The position numbers and the translations under genes are program-made. A stretch of 64,000 bases of DNA from Metarhizium brunneum (Eukaryota; Ascomycota; Sordariomycetes; Hypocreales; Clavicipitaceae), in contig NC_089426.1 in assembly GCF_013426205.1 (NCBI RefSeq), positions 4,092,001 to 4,156,000 of the forward strand. The letters are read 5' to 3'. The notes beneath the pieces are model-generated. The model was not told the origin of the DNA. It saw only the letters and a list, made by a program, of their open reading frames with translations, and ran no database searches. Shown piece by piece: positions 11,474 to 21,948 of this stretch. Position 1 is the stretch's first letter. The number at the start of each line of letters is the position of its first letter.

Positions 11474-11856
11474 TAATACGGGGCTTATTAATAATATAGC
11501 TTAAATACGGGCCTAAATAAGAACCTTAAGTATACATGTAAGCGCTCTTTTTATATATATTAAGTAATTATTATCCCTTTTTTCCCTCTTAATAACTTAA
11601 GACGTATAATATCTTGCGAGGTTATTATTGAGTTAAGCCCCTTTTACTCTAAGCCCTCATAACGAGCTCATGTCACAGGCGGTGGCGGTTTTTCGCGGGA
11701 TTTTGAAGATATTGACTTGTCTTCGGGACATTACTGGCCTAGAGCACTTGAAAAGACAGGGCTGCTTTTGAGGCAAATGCTCTTGCAGCAGTAGCCTGGA
11801 GGACGGTTTGCAATCAATACCAGTTGACGCTTCGGGCGTCGTAGTCGTCACTCCAT

Positions 11857-11909
11857 GGTACACGGAAAAGGCCCAACAGACGGTGAAGCCCAAAAAGGGG
11901 TTTCACCGA
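11857..11909 (+). repeat. Short dispersed hairpin repeat, copy 2
   Basis: Begins with GGTACACGGAAAAGGCCC and ends with GGTGAAGCCC...GGGGTTTCACC, an inverted pair that can form a hairpin. It is the best preserved of the three copies seen here. Its first bases (TACACGGAAA) also match the outer end of the 190-bp dispersed repeat arms at 12864 and, in inverted orientation, 37870. Confidence 0.55.
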
Positions 11910-12146
11910 CAAAGGACCTGTTAGTTAGTAGTTACACAAATTGAACGCGTGCCCGGGAATAAGCCCCTGCCATGGTTATTTCCTTCTTGTATATATAGTA
12001 GTTACTTATCGCTCTGTTTGTCTTGGAAAACTAAGGACCTTTGACACCAGACCCTACTCGATTATCGTTGAATCTAGGCCTTTGTTACAAGCCTTCCATG
12101 TTGAACCCTTGTCACATCACTCCATGGCTCGTGTTTTGCTGTGGTG

Positions 12147-13052
12147 TTGCCACAAGGGCTAGAGGCTTGGAGCAATTTAGCTCAATTTATCTAATAATAG
12201 TTTTTAATATTAAAGGTTCTCAGTTTTCCTGAAGGCCTTATTAACTAAAAGGGGTATTTAAATATAAGAAGTCAGTGAGGGACTTTGCCCTAGTCTCGTG
12301 ACTGTAGCCCTTATGCAACCGGCTATTTCCGCGTGACAGGTGTGTAGCGGTGGAATGGTTCTCTTGCTCGCAAGACCACATGTAGCTTTAGTGCTGTCTT
12401 TGGCGTAGCTTGGCTCGGTACTTGTGGAATATAAAGAATACGGCCATTTACTTGCCGTACAAGTTCTCGTACATTGATGCTGATTCTGAGACATGATGGT
12501 TGGTAGTATCCGAGGACTTAGCTTGAGCTCATAATCGATAATGTCGTGCCATGAATACTTGTGTCCCTCCGCAATGAGGGGGTTAAACTATACTATAGGG
12601 TTATTTCCTTTTAACCAGTTCCCCGAGATAGTGCGTTTAACGCCTCGCGATGCGTTCAGTGTTTTTTTCACTGCTTGTTACTGTTCCAGAGCCTGGTACG
12701 GCTCCCATATTGTGTCGCTAGTGGGCCCTTGCGACCATATAGCCTTTTTTCGTTTTCTTTTTTTTATGTAAATTAATAATGAATACTGGTGTGTGTGCTC
12801 TTCACACGCCGGTCTCGCGGTGTACTTGCTGAAATAGTCTCTGGTCATCTCTGCTGGGCGTTATTATCACACGGAAATGGCAGGTTACACGAGGGCTACA
12901 ATCACGAGATCTGAGGCAAAGTCCCTCATGAACTTTTTATATTCAAAAACCCCTTTAATTAATAAGGCCTAAAAAAAACCTAAAACCTTTAATAATAAAA
13001 AGTATTATTAGATAAATTAAGTAATTACTCTAAGCCTCTAGCCCTTGTCACA
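12147..13052. mobile_element. Fold-back (long inverted repeat) non-autonomous element
   Basis: Two homologous arms of about 190 bp face each other: 12147-12341 on the plus strand and 12864-13052 on the minus strand. They share blocks such as CAAGGGCTAGAGGCTT, GAGGGACTTTGCC and TTTCCG(C/T)GTGA. The roughly 520-bp centre holds only a short frame (12541-12771) with no transposase motif. The same arm sequence occurs alone at 37685-37870 and, more diverged, at 54418-54612. Relative to the copy at 37685, both arms here carry many C-to-T and G-to-A changes, as expected after RIP. This is best described as a MITE or fold-back element; its superfamily is unclear because no coding part remains. Confidence 0.7.
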
Positions 13053-14451
13053 GTTATGCCCCCTTATTACCCTGGGCGGTTGCAAGTCGGGTTGGGAATA
13101 GCTGCATGGGCTGGGTACCCACAAACGCATTTACTAAAGGCTTGATAACGGAACAGAGAGCTCTGGCTCTGCAGACCAGTCATTTCACCGTACTACAAGG
13201 ATTCTTCCTTTGGGGATGATGCGCTATAGCGTGGTAATCAGTTTCGAAATAACCAGACGAGAGTCGACGTTGGGGATACGATTATACGAACCCGTGGCCC
13301 CTTAGGTTACTCCATGTCAACGGGTGAAATACAGGGCATCTACAACTGAGAGGTATATAAGATTAAACAATAACAGGCCATGTACTAGTGTAATTACCCT
13401 TTCTTGGTGTGGTCAAACCGTGACACTCTAGTTTAGGTCTACTCCTCTTTGTGGCATGTGCAATGATACAACTACGCTTTACAGGCATTACAAATGCAAT
13501 ATAAGCAGACTATTCCTTATATACTATGTATTGGCTGTAATGAAATAGTTTAATGAGAAATATAAGCAAAAGGTGTGTTATAAGCACAAATATATAGCAG
13601 ATCAAGGGGGTTTTTATGGCTGGATATATTCAGTCTTAAAAGCAGGATAAAGCGTGGGGTGGCCGGACTGCATAAAATTCTAAATATTCCAACATCTATA
13701 GTCATCAAGTTGTCGTGAAACAAAGTGTGCCGCAAGGGAAATCAGCTGGTTGCCTAGTTTGGAAGAAAAGTAAAGGTGCCACGGGATCCATGGGGTCTAG
13801 GAAAACGCAACGTATTTTTAATCACCTTGTTCATCTGTAGCTGGTCCGGACTGGTTCTTACCGCTCACTGGAAACAAGGCTCTATAGCGTCAAGTGTAGC
13901 TTGCAAGCCACATGGGTAGCGAAATCAACGGAAGAAAATGCAACTATAATGTTATGCAGCAGGTCTTGTGAAATAATCCTTGTTCCTGAAGCCAGATACC
14001 AAGAATACTGTCTACATGAATTGCTATGCCTTGTCTTGGTCAAGCAAATCAAATGTAACCAAACAAGAAGGTAACACGATTGCTGGTATAGGATAGTCTA
14101 ATGCATTCCAGTTGACAATTTAAATTCACCTTGCCCCAGTGGAAACGTAGCATCGATAGAGTGACAAGTGCTGTACTTGCTTTCCATTGTGTCCCTGGGC
14201 TTAGACGGATTGTACATGTGCCTCTTGCCACTTGTCAATAATACTCTATATATTGCGATAAAGTCATTAAATCCGTCTCAACACTATGAAGAACAGGTAA
14301 AAAATGCTATACATGCAATCCTAGAATGGACAAGGTCTCGTGCTCTGCTCTCAGATGCCCCGGTAACATGTCTAGGTTCTACTCCTCCTTTATGCCCAGG
14401 CCCAGCCATCGCCAGCAGCCTAAATTCCAGGTTAATCATCAAGATACACCA
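13053..14451. other. Intergenic, no supported gene
   Basis: About 1.4 kb of moderately A+T-rich DNA between the fold-back element and the 3' end of the oxidoreductase gene. Open frames are short and unremarkable. No RNA gene or tandem repeat is visible. Confidence 0.5.
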
Positions 14452-15813
14452 TCAAAAGGACAAGCAAGACGTACCGGAAAGATACAAATCTTCACCAAAA
14501 TACTTCTGCATAACATGGGCGCCGGCGTCAGTCCCGTCTGGCCCCGAAGAGACGGCGTTTTTGCCCACGGCCAGGGCAATCATGGGCTCGAGGTGCACCA
14601 GCCTCCTATACTCTGGCGAATGGCCAACGGCCTCCTTCAAAATATGCTGGTGTATATTATTCGCGATGCAGTACCCGCCATGCATGGCGCCGCCGCAGCG
14701 CTTAATACCCGACCACCTCGTCGCGTCGCCGGCGCAGTAGTGACGATGCTCATTCGGACCCTCCGACTCAATCACCAAGCTATCGACGACCACGTTAGTC
14801 ACATCTACTCCTCAGCCAGGCACGCGGGAAATCTCACTCGGGTCGAATCTTGACGTAGCCCTCGGCATCGACAGCCCAAGGCGGCAGATACGCCGTGGAC
14901 GGGACGCTCTTGGAAACAGCGACAATGACCAAGCCCGCGTCCATTTCGGCGCCATTGTCAAAGCGCACGCGGTACCTCTCCTCGCCGTCCTCGGTCTCGA
15001 CCCTCTCGTACGCATCCAGCCGGTGGCCCAGGGCCACGCGCACCCCAGCCTCGCGGAGCATCCTCAACGCAGCGTCCTTGCACTCGTCGCTCAAACCCTC
15101 GGACGACAACAGCGCGCCGCGGGAATGCGCAAGCGTCACCTCGACATGCGGCACGCACAGCTTCAGCTCGGCGGCCATTTCGACGCCCACGGCCCCCCCG
15201 CCGACGACCACGACGCCGCGCGACGCCCCCCCAGCCCGGCGGATGTGCTCCCCAACCTCGGCCAGGTACGCCTCCCGCCCAAACGACTGCGGCACCACCG
15301 GCCACGCCCTCCTCAGCCCCGTCGCGGCCACGAAGTAGTCGTACCCCAGCACGTCGGGGGCCTCTGCGCCGTGGCGCCGCACCTCGGCCGTCCGGGACGC
15401 CCAGTCCACGCGGGCGACGGTGCCGTGGACAAAGGCCACATTGGGGCGCTGCAGGTCCGGCAGCCGCGGGAACTCGACCCAGGCCCTCTCCGCGTACGAG
15501 TGCTTGGCCAGCGCGAGCGGCGCGCCGACTACGTGGACTGCAAGGCGGCCGGTTAGACGGTTGGGCAACCGGGGGGGAGGGCGGGATACGCACAGAAGCC
15601 GTCGCGCTCGTCGACAATGGTGATTTCGAAGCGGACCCGCGGCCAGGTCGACGGGAAGGGGTACGGGTCGACGGCCATGCGAGGCGGCTTGCCGTCGGTG
15701 AGGTCGAGGAGGTTGACGGCGGCGGCGAGCCCTGCGTAGCTGGCGCCGGCGATTAGGACCCGGGCGGTGACGATGCCGTCTGGCGCGGAGGAGGAGGAGG
15801 CGGAGGCGGTCAT
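14452..15813 (-). CDS. AIF/AMID-like FAD-dependent NAD(P)H oxidoreductase
   Basis: Three exons on the minus strand: 15813-15594, 15537-14838 and 14779-14452 (415 residues). Intron 1 (56 bp, GTGCGT...GTCTAAC...TTGCAG) joins GFF to HVVGAPLALA. Intron 2 (58 bp, GTGAGA...GACTAAC...GATAG) joins KIRP to DLVIESEG. The protein has an N-terminal dinucleotide fold (VLIAGASYAGLAAAVNLLDL, about residues 18-37), a second one for NAD(P)H (VVVVGGGAVGVEMAAEL, about residues 175-195), and the C-terminal FAD motif YCAGDATRWSGIKRCGGAMH of the apoptosis-inducing-factor / ferroptosis-suppressor (AMID) family. No targeting peptide is obvious. The family reduces quinones or related acceptors. Its place directly upstream of a monooxygenase and a methyltransferase suggests a redox tailoring role, but a housekeeping role cannot be excluded. 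Confidence 0.88.
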
Positions 15814-16756
15814 GGTTGCGGTGCGGCCTGGAGGTGAATGGGCTAGGGAGGCTAGGGAGGGAATAGATGAATTCGGGTGGGAGACGGTTGCCGAAGGCTA
15901 TCTTTCTGTTGCGAGTAGGAGATGGAGAGTTTCGAGGGGCTAGCAGAGGACGTGTTGCGGGATGCCATGGCGAGGCGCTTGCGCGTTTTGCGTGTAGAGA
16001 CAAAAAGCCTCACATGCACGCGGTTGATGCTCGTGAGGAAATTTGTGCCCTGGTTGCCAAGCTGCTGGTGGGATTCTGCAGGGTTGGTTGTGGGCTCTTG
16101 ACGATGTCGTAGTGCCCAGTCGCGCCGAGTAGGATAATACGTTGGCCATGACGGAGCAGGGATTCCGGGCGTGTTTGTAGAAAGACCTGCATCCGCCGGC
16201 ATGCGCTGTCTCATGTCGTGGGGGCCATGCATGCGAGATGTAGTACATGATTGGCGCAGACACATTCCAAGTGTCGTCGGTGCTTCCAAACAAGGTTTTC
16301 ATGCAGACGTCGACGGTGGGTCGGGTGTGGTGTGCTGTGATAATCTTATCATTCCCATCTAATCAATCGCATCAGCTTTCGCGCAGACGCTGGACAGACA
16401 GTAAGCGTGCATGAGTAGCGCGCGCCGTCGGATGGCGCTGATGGAGACGCAAACAATTCGCGCATCTCTTCGCTTGCATCTGCCAAGCATCTTGGATGTT
16501 TGTGGAGGGCCGGCGTGTCCATAGCATCGGGGGAAAAGTTTGCATCTGTTCCCATTGTCTCGTCTACCACGGCGGCAGGCTTGATACAGCCGTTCCCTTG
16601 TAGACGTCAACTTTAATTTTATACCAATGTAGCCTCGACGCGCGATTATGCCACCAACTACGGAGTACAGAACACTTAGTATACCATGTAGCAAGTTGAC
16701 AGATAGTCATCAATGTCTTAGGAGCACGTTGACAGTAGAACAAGCCACATCCACAA
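15814..16756. other. Intergenic / promoter of the AIF-like gene
   Basis: Holds the upstream region of the minus-strand AIF-like gene and the 3' flank of the monooxygenase gene. No gene is supported; open frames here are not coding-like. Confidence 0.5.
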
Positions 16757-18560
16757 TTATGCCTCGCCGCCAGGGGAAACGCTCCGTCCCAAATCCGCAG
16801 CAATCTGCAACGCCAGCGCCTGCGAGAACTGCCGACACCACATGAAGCTGCCGGTCATGTACCAGAAGCCCTCGACGCCCGTAGGCCGCCACCACCCCCT
16901 GCGCTCCTGCTCGCCGTCCAAGTCCCCAAACCCCGCGAGCCGGTCGGCAACCTCGTCGCCCATGAGCGCGCGCACATGGTCAATGTTCCGGCGGTACCCC
17001 GTCGCCAGCACCACCACGTCGGCCTCGAGCTCCGTCCCGTCATCCAGCGTCACCGACCTCTCGGCCATCTCGCGCACGCCGCCCTCGCAGCGGTGCACGC
17101 GGATGCGCCCGTCGACAATCATCCGGCTGGCCCCCTGATCAATGTAAAAGTGCCCGCCGCGAACGAGCTGGTGGTCCGCGAGGCCGTACCCGTCGCCCCC
17201 CGTGCGCACGGCCAGCCCGGCGCCGCGCAGGCCCTCGAGCATCTCCGCGTCGGCCGAGGCCATGGCCGCCGTCAGCCCGATGCTCATGGTGCGTATCACC
17301 GCCGTCGGGAACGAGTTGCCCAGCACGTCGGCCTCGTCGAGCCCCAGGCCCTCCATGTTCCAGAGCCCCAGCTGCATCGTCTTCCAGGACTCGCTGGACA
17401 CGCAGAAGATGGCGTGCCGCTGCACCATGGACACTTGCTTTGCGCCGCAGTTGACAAAGTCCTGTGCCGCGTCGTGCCCGCTCGTGCTGCACCCGACGAC
17501 GACGACGCTCTTCGCCGCCACGTCGGGCACCAGGTGTCCCGACTTTCTCTGGCTCGAGTGGTACACGAGCCCCTTGAAGGAATCTTGGCCCGGGAAACGC
17601 GGCATGTTGGGCTGGTCGCTCACGACGCCCGTGGCGAGGACCACGTGCCGCGGGAACATGGTCCGTCTGCCCTTGGGCCCGTACACCTCGACGGCCCATT
17701 TCGCCCCGTCGCGCCGGACGGACGTGACGCTCGTGCCGAGCAGAATGTCCAGACCCATTAGCTGCGCGTAGTGCTCGAGGAAGTCGGCCACGCGGTCGCG
17801 GCCCAGCCACTCGGGCCAGGTATCCGGGTACCGCAGGAAGGGGTAGTGGTCCGTCCACTTGGGCGTGTGAAGGCGCACCGAGTCGTAGCGGGAGCGCCAC
17901 GCGTCGCCGACGGCCTGGTGCCTCTCGACGAGGAGCACCGGCACGCCCATGTGCCGCAGGCGGGTGCCGAGCATGACGCCCGCTTGCCCTATATCGAATT
18001 TCACGTTGGCGCACGCACGGCCGAGGAGGACGGGGAGGCTACGTACCTGCGCCGACGATGAGGACCGGCGCGTCTCCGGCGGCGCTGCTTGCTCCGTCGA
18101 CGGCCGGGCTCTGCTTCAGCTCTTCCAGCTGTGTGAAGACGGTCCACGCCTTCCAGGTGTCGTCTGCGCCGTGGGCGAGGCGCACCAGCCCTCGGCCGTG
18201 GCCGTGTCGCGTGCCGAAGACGAAGCCCGACTGGACAAAGGCCATTTCTCCCCATTCAACCAGCGCTGGCTTCAGGCCGCCGGCGCTTGGGGATAGGTTG
18301 TCTAGACTGACTTCCGAGCTGGTCAGGTACGCCCCGATCGTGTCTCGGCCCTGCTTGGTGGTAAAGTCCCACGCGAGGCCGAGTATGTCCCTCCACCAGC
18401 AGTCGTCGATGAAGAGGTGCGCCATGTCGTCGTAGACACGCTGCTCGAAGCACTTTTGCAGCTGGGAGAGCCATTGGGCCACGATGGCTTGTGCGTCAAT
18501 CGCATCTCGCGGCGTGTGTAGCCGCAGCTCGGGAAGCGAGGGGAGCACGGTGCCGTCCAT
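16757..18560 (-). CDS. Flavin-containing monooxygenase with N-terminal NTF2/SnoaL-like region
   Basis: Two exons: 18560-18047 and 17988-16757, separated by a 58-bp intron (GTACGT...GATATAG) that splits the first FAD motif. The spliced product is 581 residues. Residues 1-150 look like an NTF2/SnoaL-type alpha+beta domain (WWRDILGLAWDFTTKQGRDT and KAWTVFTQLEELK are typical of fungal FMOs with this extension). The FAD-binding motif VLIVGAGQAGVMLGTRL begins near residue 165. It is followed by WTDHYPFLRYP, the FMO/BVMO-like signature FKGLVYHSSQ, a second nucleotide motif VVVVGCSTSGHDAAQDF, and the late VVLATGYRRNID. The family inserts one oxygen atom from O2 using NADPH. The His-Ser pair of the signature is followed by Gln rather than the Trp of classical BVMOs, so N-hydroxylation or another FMO-type oxidation is as likely as Baeyer-Villiger chemistry. 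Confidence 0.9.
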
Positions 18561-19140
18561 TGTGAGTCGTGACCTTGGTGAGAAGGGGAGAACGACGTTT
18601 GATAGAAGCTACACGTTGTGCGGGACGCAACTTGGTATAACTTGGTACATACGGTCTGGTGTGAGTGAGAGCAGAGAAGGGTCTGGTTTGCAAGACTGGG
18701 CACCGCTCCGACAGGGGGGCAGGTTCTGCACATGATTGCTTGCATGGCGTGTTTGGCTTTTGTCTTGGCTTTGGGGCTGCGGTGGATTTACCTTGTTGCA
18801 TGTGGCCTGGCTATACCATGTTGCATCGTGTGTAGTTGACTTTGAGTGTGAGGGTCCGACGAGGTCCAATGTCGTGGGGCAGACAGGGTTATTGGCCTTG
18901 ATGTGTAGACCAAGGAACGCACGCTTCTGTTTGGAGTGACGTCAAGCGGGGGAAAGGGAACATTGAAGTGATTGGTCGTGCCTAATTGTATTGACTCCTC
19001 ACTCCAACTACACGGCCTCGCTTGTACGACCCTATTTGGACCGATCATCAGTGCTGCCTTACCTCGGACACATTCCGCGTTTGCTCTAGATACTTCACCC
19101 ACAACTTGAATTGTTTCACTGTATAGGAAGAAAATTAAGC
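18561..19140. other. Intergenic between monooxygenase and methyltransferase genes
   Basis: Upstream region of the minus-strand monooxygenase gene. Frames here (for example 18609-18869) lack coding features. No promoter motif stands out. Confidence 0.4.
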
Positions 19141-19215
19141 ATCAAATACTTGATAGGGATAAACCATCAAATACTTGATAGGAATAAACCATCAGATACT
19201 TCATAGGCATAAACC
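19141..19215. repeat. Three 25-bp tandem repeats beside the methyltransferase gene
   Basis: Units at 19141-19165, 19166-19190 and 19191-19215 share the pattern ATCAAATACTTGATAGG followed by NATAAACC. The core TCAAATACTTGA is nearly palindromic. The array ends 45 bp past the stop of the O-methyltransferase gene, so it lies in that gene's 3' untranslated or terminator region. Confidence 0.8.
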
Positions 19216-19260
19216 ATCTCTACTGTATTCTACCCAGCATGCCGTCTCTACCCAAGCAGC

Positions 19261-20729
19261 TCAGCCCCTCCACACGGCCTCAATAACAACAAAGAAGCTC
19301 AAGGGATTCGCCTCCAGGCGCACAATGTCGAACCGCCCATCGGCAGCCTCGAAAATGGCCCGCCACGCCTCCGCCGGGCGCTCCTCGGCGTTGAACAGCG
19401 CCATCATCCTCAGGTCCGTCGCCGTGCCCATCTGCTGTATCGACCGGGGCATCGGCGCCTCGCCCTCCCCGGCCTCCTGCTTGCCCACGTAGTCGAGGAA
19501 GAAGACGCGCGCGCCGGGCCTCATGGCCGGCACCAGCCCGCGCAGGATCCGCACGCACTCGTCGTCCGGCCAGTCGTGCAGAATCAACTTGATCAGGTAA
19601 ATGTCCGCCTCGACAGGCTGCGGCTGGAAGAAGTCGTGCGCCACAAACGTGACCCTGTCCTTCATCTCCGCGGGCTGGTGCTTGTCGAAGCCCGCCTGCG
19701 CCTGCGGCAAATCCTCCACGACGACGCTGAGCTCTGGGAACTTTTGCGCCAGGGCGAACGAGTCGTGGCCGCCGGAACCGCCAATCTACAAGTCACAAAA
19801 CAGTTAGCAACGCGTCGAGATGTACAGCGGCTGGGCGGAAACTCACATCCACCACGGTGGCTTTCCCCGCGGCCTTCCAGTCAAACGACTTCTCGAGAAC
19901 CGTCTCCAGGCGAAAGATCTCCTTGAGGTAGCGCATGAACTCGACAAAGTTCCTCTGCCGCCAGCCCTTGCGGTCGCCCTCGCCGTCGCTCTCTATAAAC
20001 TCCCACGACGTCTTGTAGCCGCCCACCGTGCCGCCGCGCTGGTACAGCGCAAAGGCCGTCTTGTCCATGTCCCGGGGGAGCCCGGCCTCGCCGCGGGCGT
20101 ACAGCTCCAGGGCGCGGTTCATGGCGAGCATGGGCGCGCCGGCGTCGTCGATGACGGTTGACACGAGGGCCCGCAGGCCGGCCGACTTGACGAGCGCCGC
20201 GGACCGGCACGAGTGCCGCACCCGCCCCGTCGTCTTGAAGTCGCCCTCGGGGGCGAAGAGGCGCAGCGTGAGCGCGTGCTCCAGCACGCGCCGGGCTACT
20301 TCCTCGGGCAGGTTGGCGTGCTGGGCGACGTCGGCGGCCGATGCGGAGCCGTCGAGGGGCACGGCGGCCCAGAAGTCAAAGTGGTTCATGAGGTTGAGCG
20401 CCATGATGTCGGGGACGCACTGGCGTGAGTCAGCTTAGCACCTGTTCAAGAGGGCAGGACTGGTTCTTGTCTTTGGAGGCACTTACCGTGTGGACGTAGT
20501 TGAAGATGCTCTCGCTGGGGCCTTGGACGAGGTACCACAGGTCTGTGATCTTGTCGAGGAGCTCTTGCCGGCGGAGGAACATGTCCCCCGTCAGGTTCTC
20601 GTAGCTGGTTGCGCTGGCGGCCGTGAAGTTGGGCTCGGCGACGCTGGCCTCTGCTAGGGACTTGGTGAAGCCGCCTGCGAGCTCTGAGATCTGGGCCGCG
20701 AGGCCGTTGATGCTTTCGTCGCCGCTCAT
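19261..20729 (-). CDS. Class II S-adenosylmethionine-dependent O-methyltransferase
   Basis: Three exons on the minus strand: 20729-20487, 20419-19847 and 19785-19261 (446 residues). Introns of 67 and 61 bp have GTAAGT/GTGAGT donors and are both in phase 0. An N-terminal helical dimerisation region with a winged-helix part (residues about 80-160) precedes the SAM motif VVDIGGSGGHDS, which straddles the second intron near residue 272. The motif LILHDWPDDECVRIL near residue 338 carries the catalytic His of plant-type and fungal O-methyltransferases. The ATG at 20729 was chosen over 20792 because homologous enzymes begin close to the MSGDESINGLAAQIS segment. The family methylates phenolic or enolic hydroxyls of secondary metabolites. 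It sits divergently from UDP-glycosyltransferase 1 and next to the monooxygenase gene. Confidence 0.92.
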
Positions 20730-21948
20730 GATGTTCTGCGCCGTGGGGGTTGTTGAAAAGTCGTGATTTTTTGGGGGGGCGACCTCTGTCAAATGCGGCG
20801 GCGCTGGGCAGATGCTACTTGAGAGCGGTTGTTACAGAGGTTCCCTCACATGCGCAAGATGCTCGGACGGCCATGCTCGGACGTCCATGTTCGGACGGCC
20901 AGCATAAGTACGTACACCCGCGAGTACGCCTGGAATTTTGTCTCGTCTCGATCTTGTGCAGTGGGTTATCTGCCGTGATAGTCATCCTCTAGGGGTCGCC
21001 AAGCCGGAAGAATTAGGAGCGGGGTTGTGAGTACAAGATGTCGTGCTTTGAGTGGCTACAGGGATTGCGCGCCGTCTCTTGGCATTACGTACAATAATAC
21101 CGCACAACTGGCTTATTACCCGTCAGCGACGGAGTGGGTATGGGACAGGATGAAATACAGCGAGGACTTGACCAAACGGAGCAGCTGTAGCCGCTAGGAA
21201 CAGTGTAGTGAATGCTAGCAGAGACCCTAGATCTTGTCGAGTTGGTGCGCATGCGTCAAGGTGTGTTGTCAGGGCGTCATGTGTGTTCCCCACGCTCCAC
21301 TCCGCTTCAATTTAAAACGAAATGCCGCAGAGATTGCGCAACATGATCTTATCAATCAAATCGCTGCCATCTGGAGTGGGGCGGGATGGGGGTGTTGCGC
21401 CACTGAAAAGCGGGCCGTGCCGGGGGGGCGTCCACATATCAAGTTATAGCTTGACCTCAACGTTTCGCCTATACAATATAATACATACTATACGTAACAG
21501 CGACAAGGTATAGACTCGACCGGTGGGTTTTGTGCAAGACTATAATCTTACCATGGTCCGTTATGAAATGAGGTACAGGCCCCAACCGTGACCTGCGCGG
21601 CAACGAGCGAGGAGTGGTAGGCCGATGCACTTTTCTAACCTCATCAGAATGACCCCGGCGAGAAACTGGCGGTTGTACGGGGTCCTTGGGGCACGGATTC
21701 GAGGAAAATTACTGCAGACTGGGTAATGTGTGTGGTCAACGTACATACATGCCTCTTATTAGCGCCAAGGCCAGGTAAGATAGAATTGGCCATGTTATTC
21801 ACGGGGCAAGACTATTCTTTACAAGTAGACTATTAAATGTATTTTCTTCTTGTGCAGCACCAGACAACGAGCTCGCCCCGTGGCTGTGACTGTTTCCAAG
21901 GATCAACTCCCTATCCACAGCGCAGTAAACGTCTTTTGCACGCTCAGC
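20730..21948. promoter_or_regulatory. Divergent intergenic region between O-methyltransferase and UGT1
   Basis: About 1.2 kb separates the two divergently transcribed genes, so it probably holds both promoters. Around 20868-20905 the unit TCGGACGGCC / TCGGACGTCC recurs three times within about 35 bp. It contains CGG triplets of the kind bound by Zn2Cys6 factors. That it is an operator is inference. Confidence 0.35.

Larger units (their letters stand above)
10755..12146. other. Repeat-bearing intergenic DNA
   Basis: No gene is supported. A+T-rich patches at about 11455-11640 carry stops in all frames and look RIP-mutated. Two copies of a short hairpin repeat (11424-11473 and 11857-11909) lie here. 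The segment leads into the fold-back element at 12147. Confidence 0.5.

Noticed and set aside
12541..12771. 76-residue frame in the centre of the fold-back element as a transposase remnant
   Set aside because: No DDE-type or DNA-binding motif is visible and the frame is short.
14834..14836. Apparent stop of the AIF-like gene after KIRPE
   Set aside because: It lies in a 58-bp intron with a perfect GACTAAC branch point; splicing continues into the conserved AGDATRW region.
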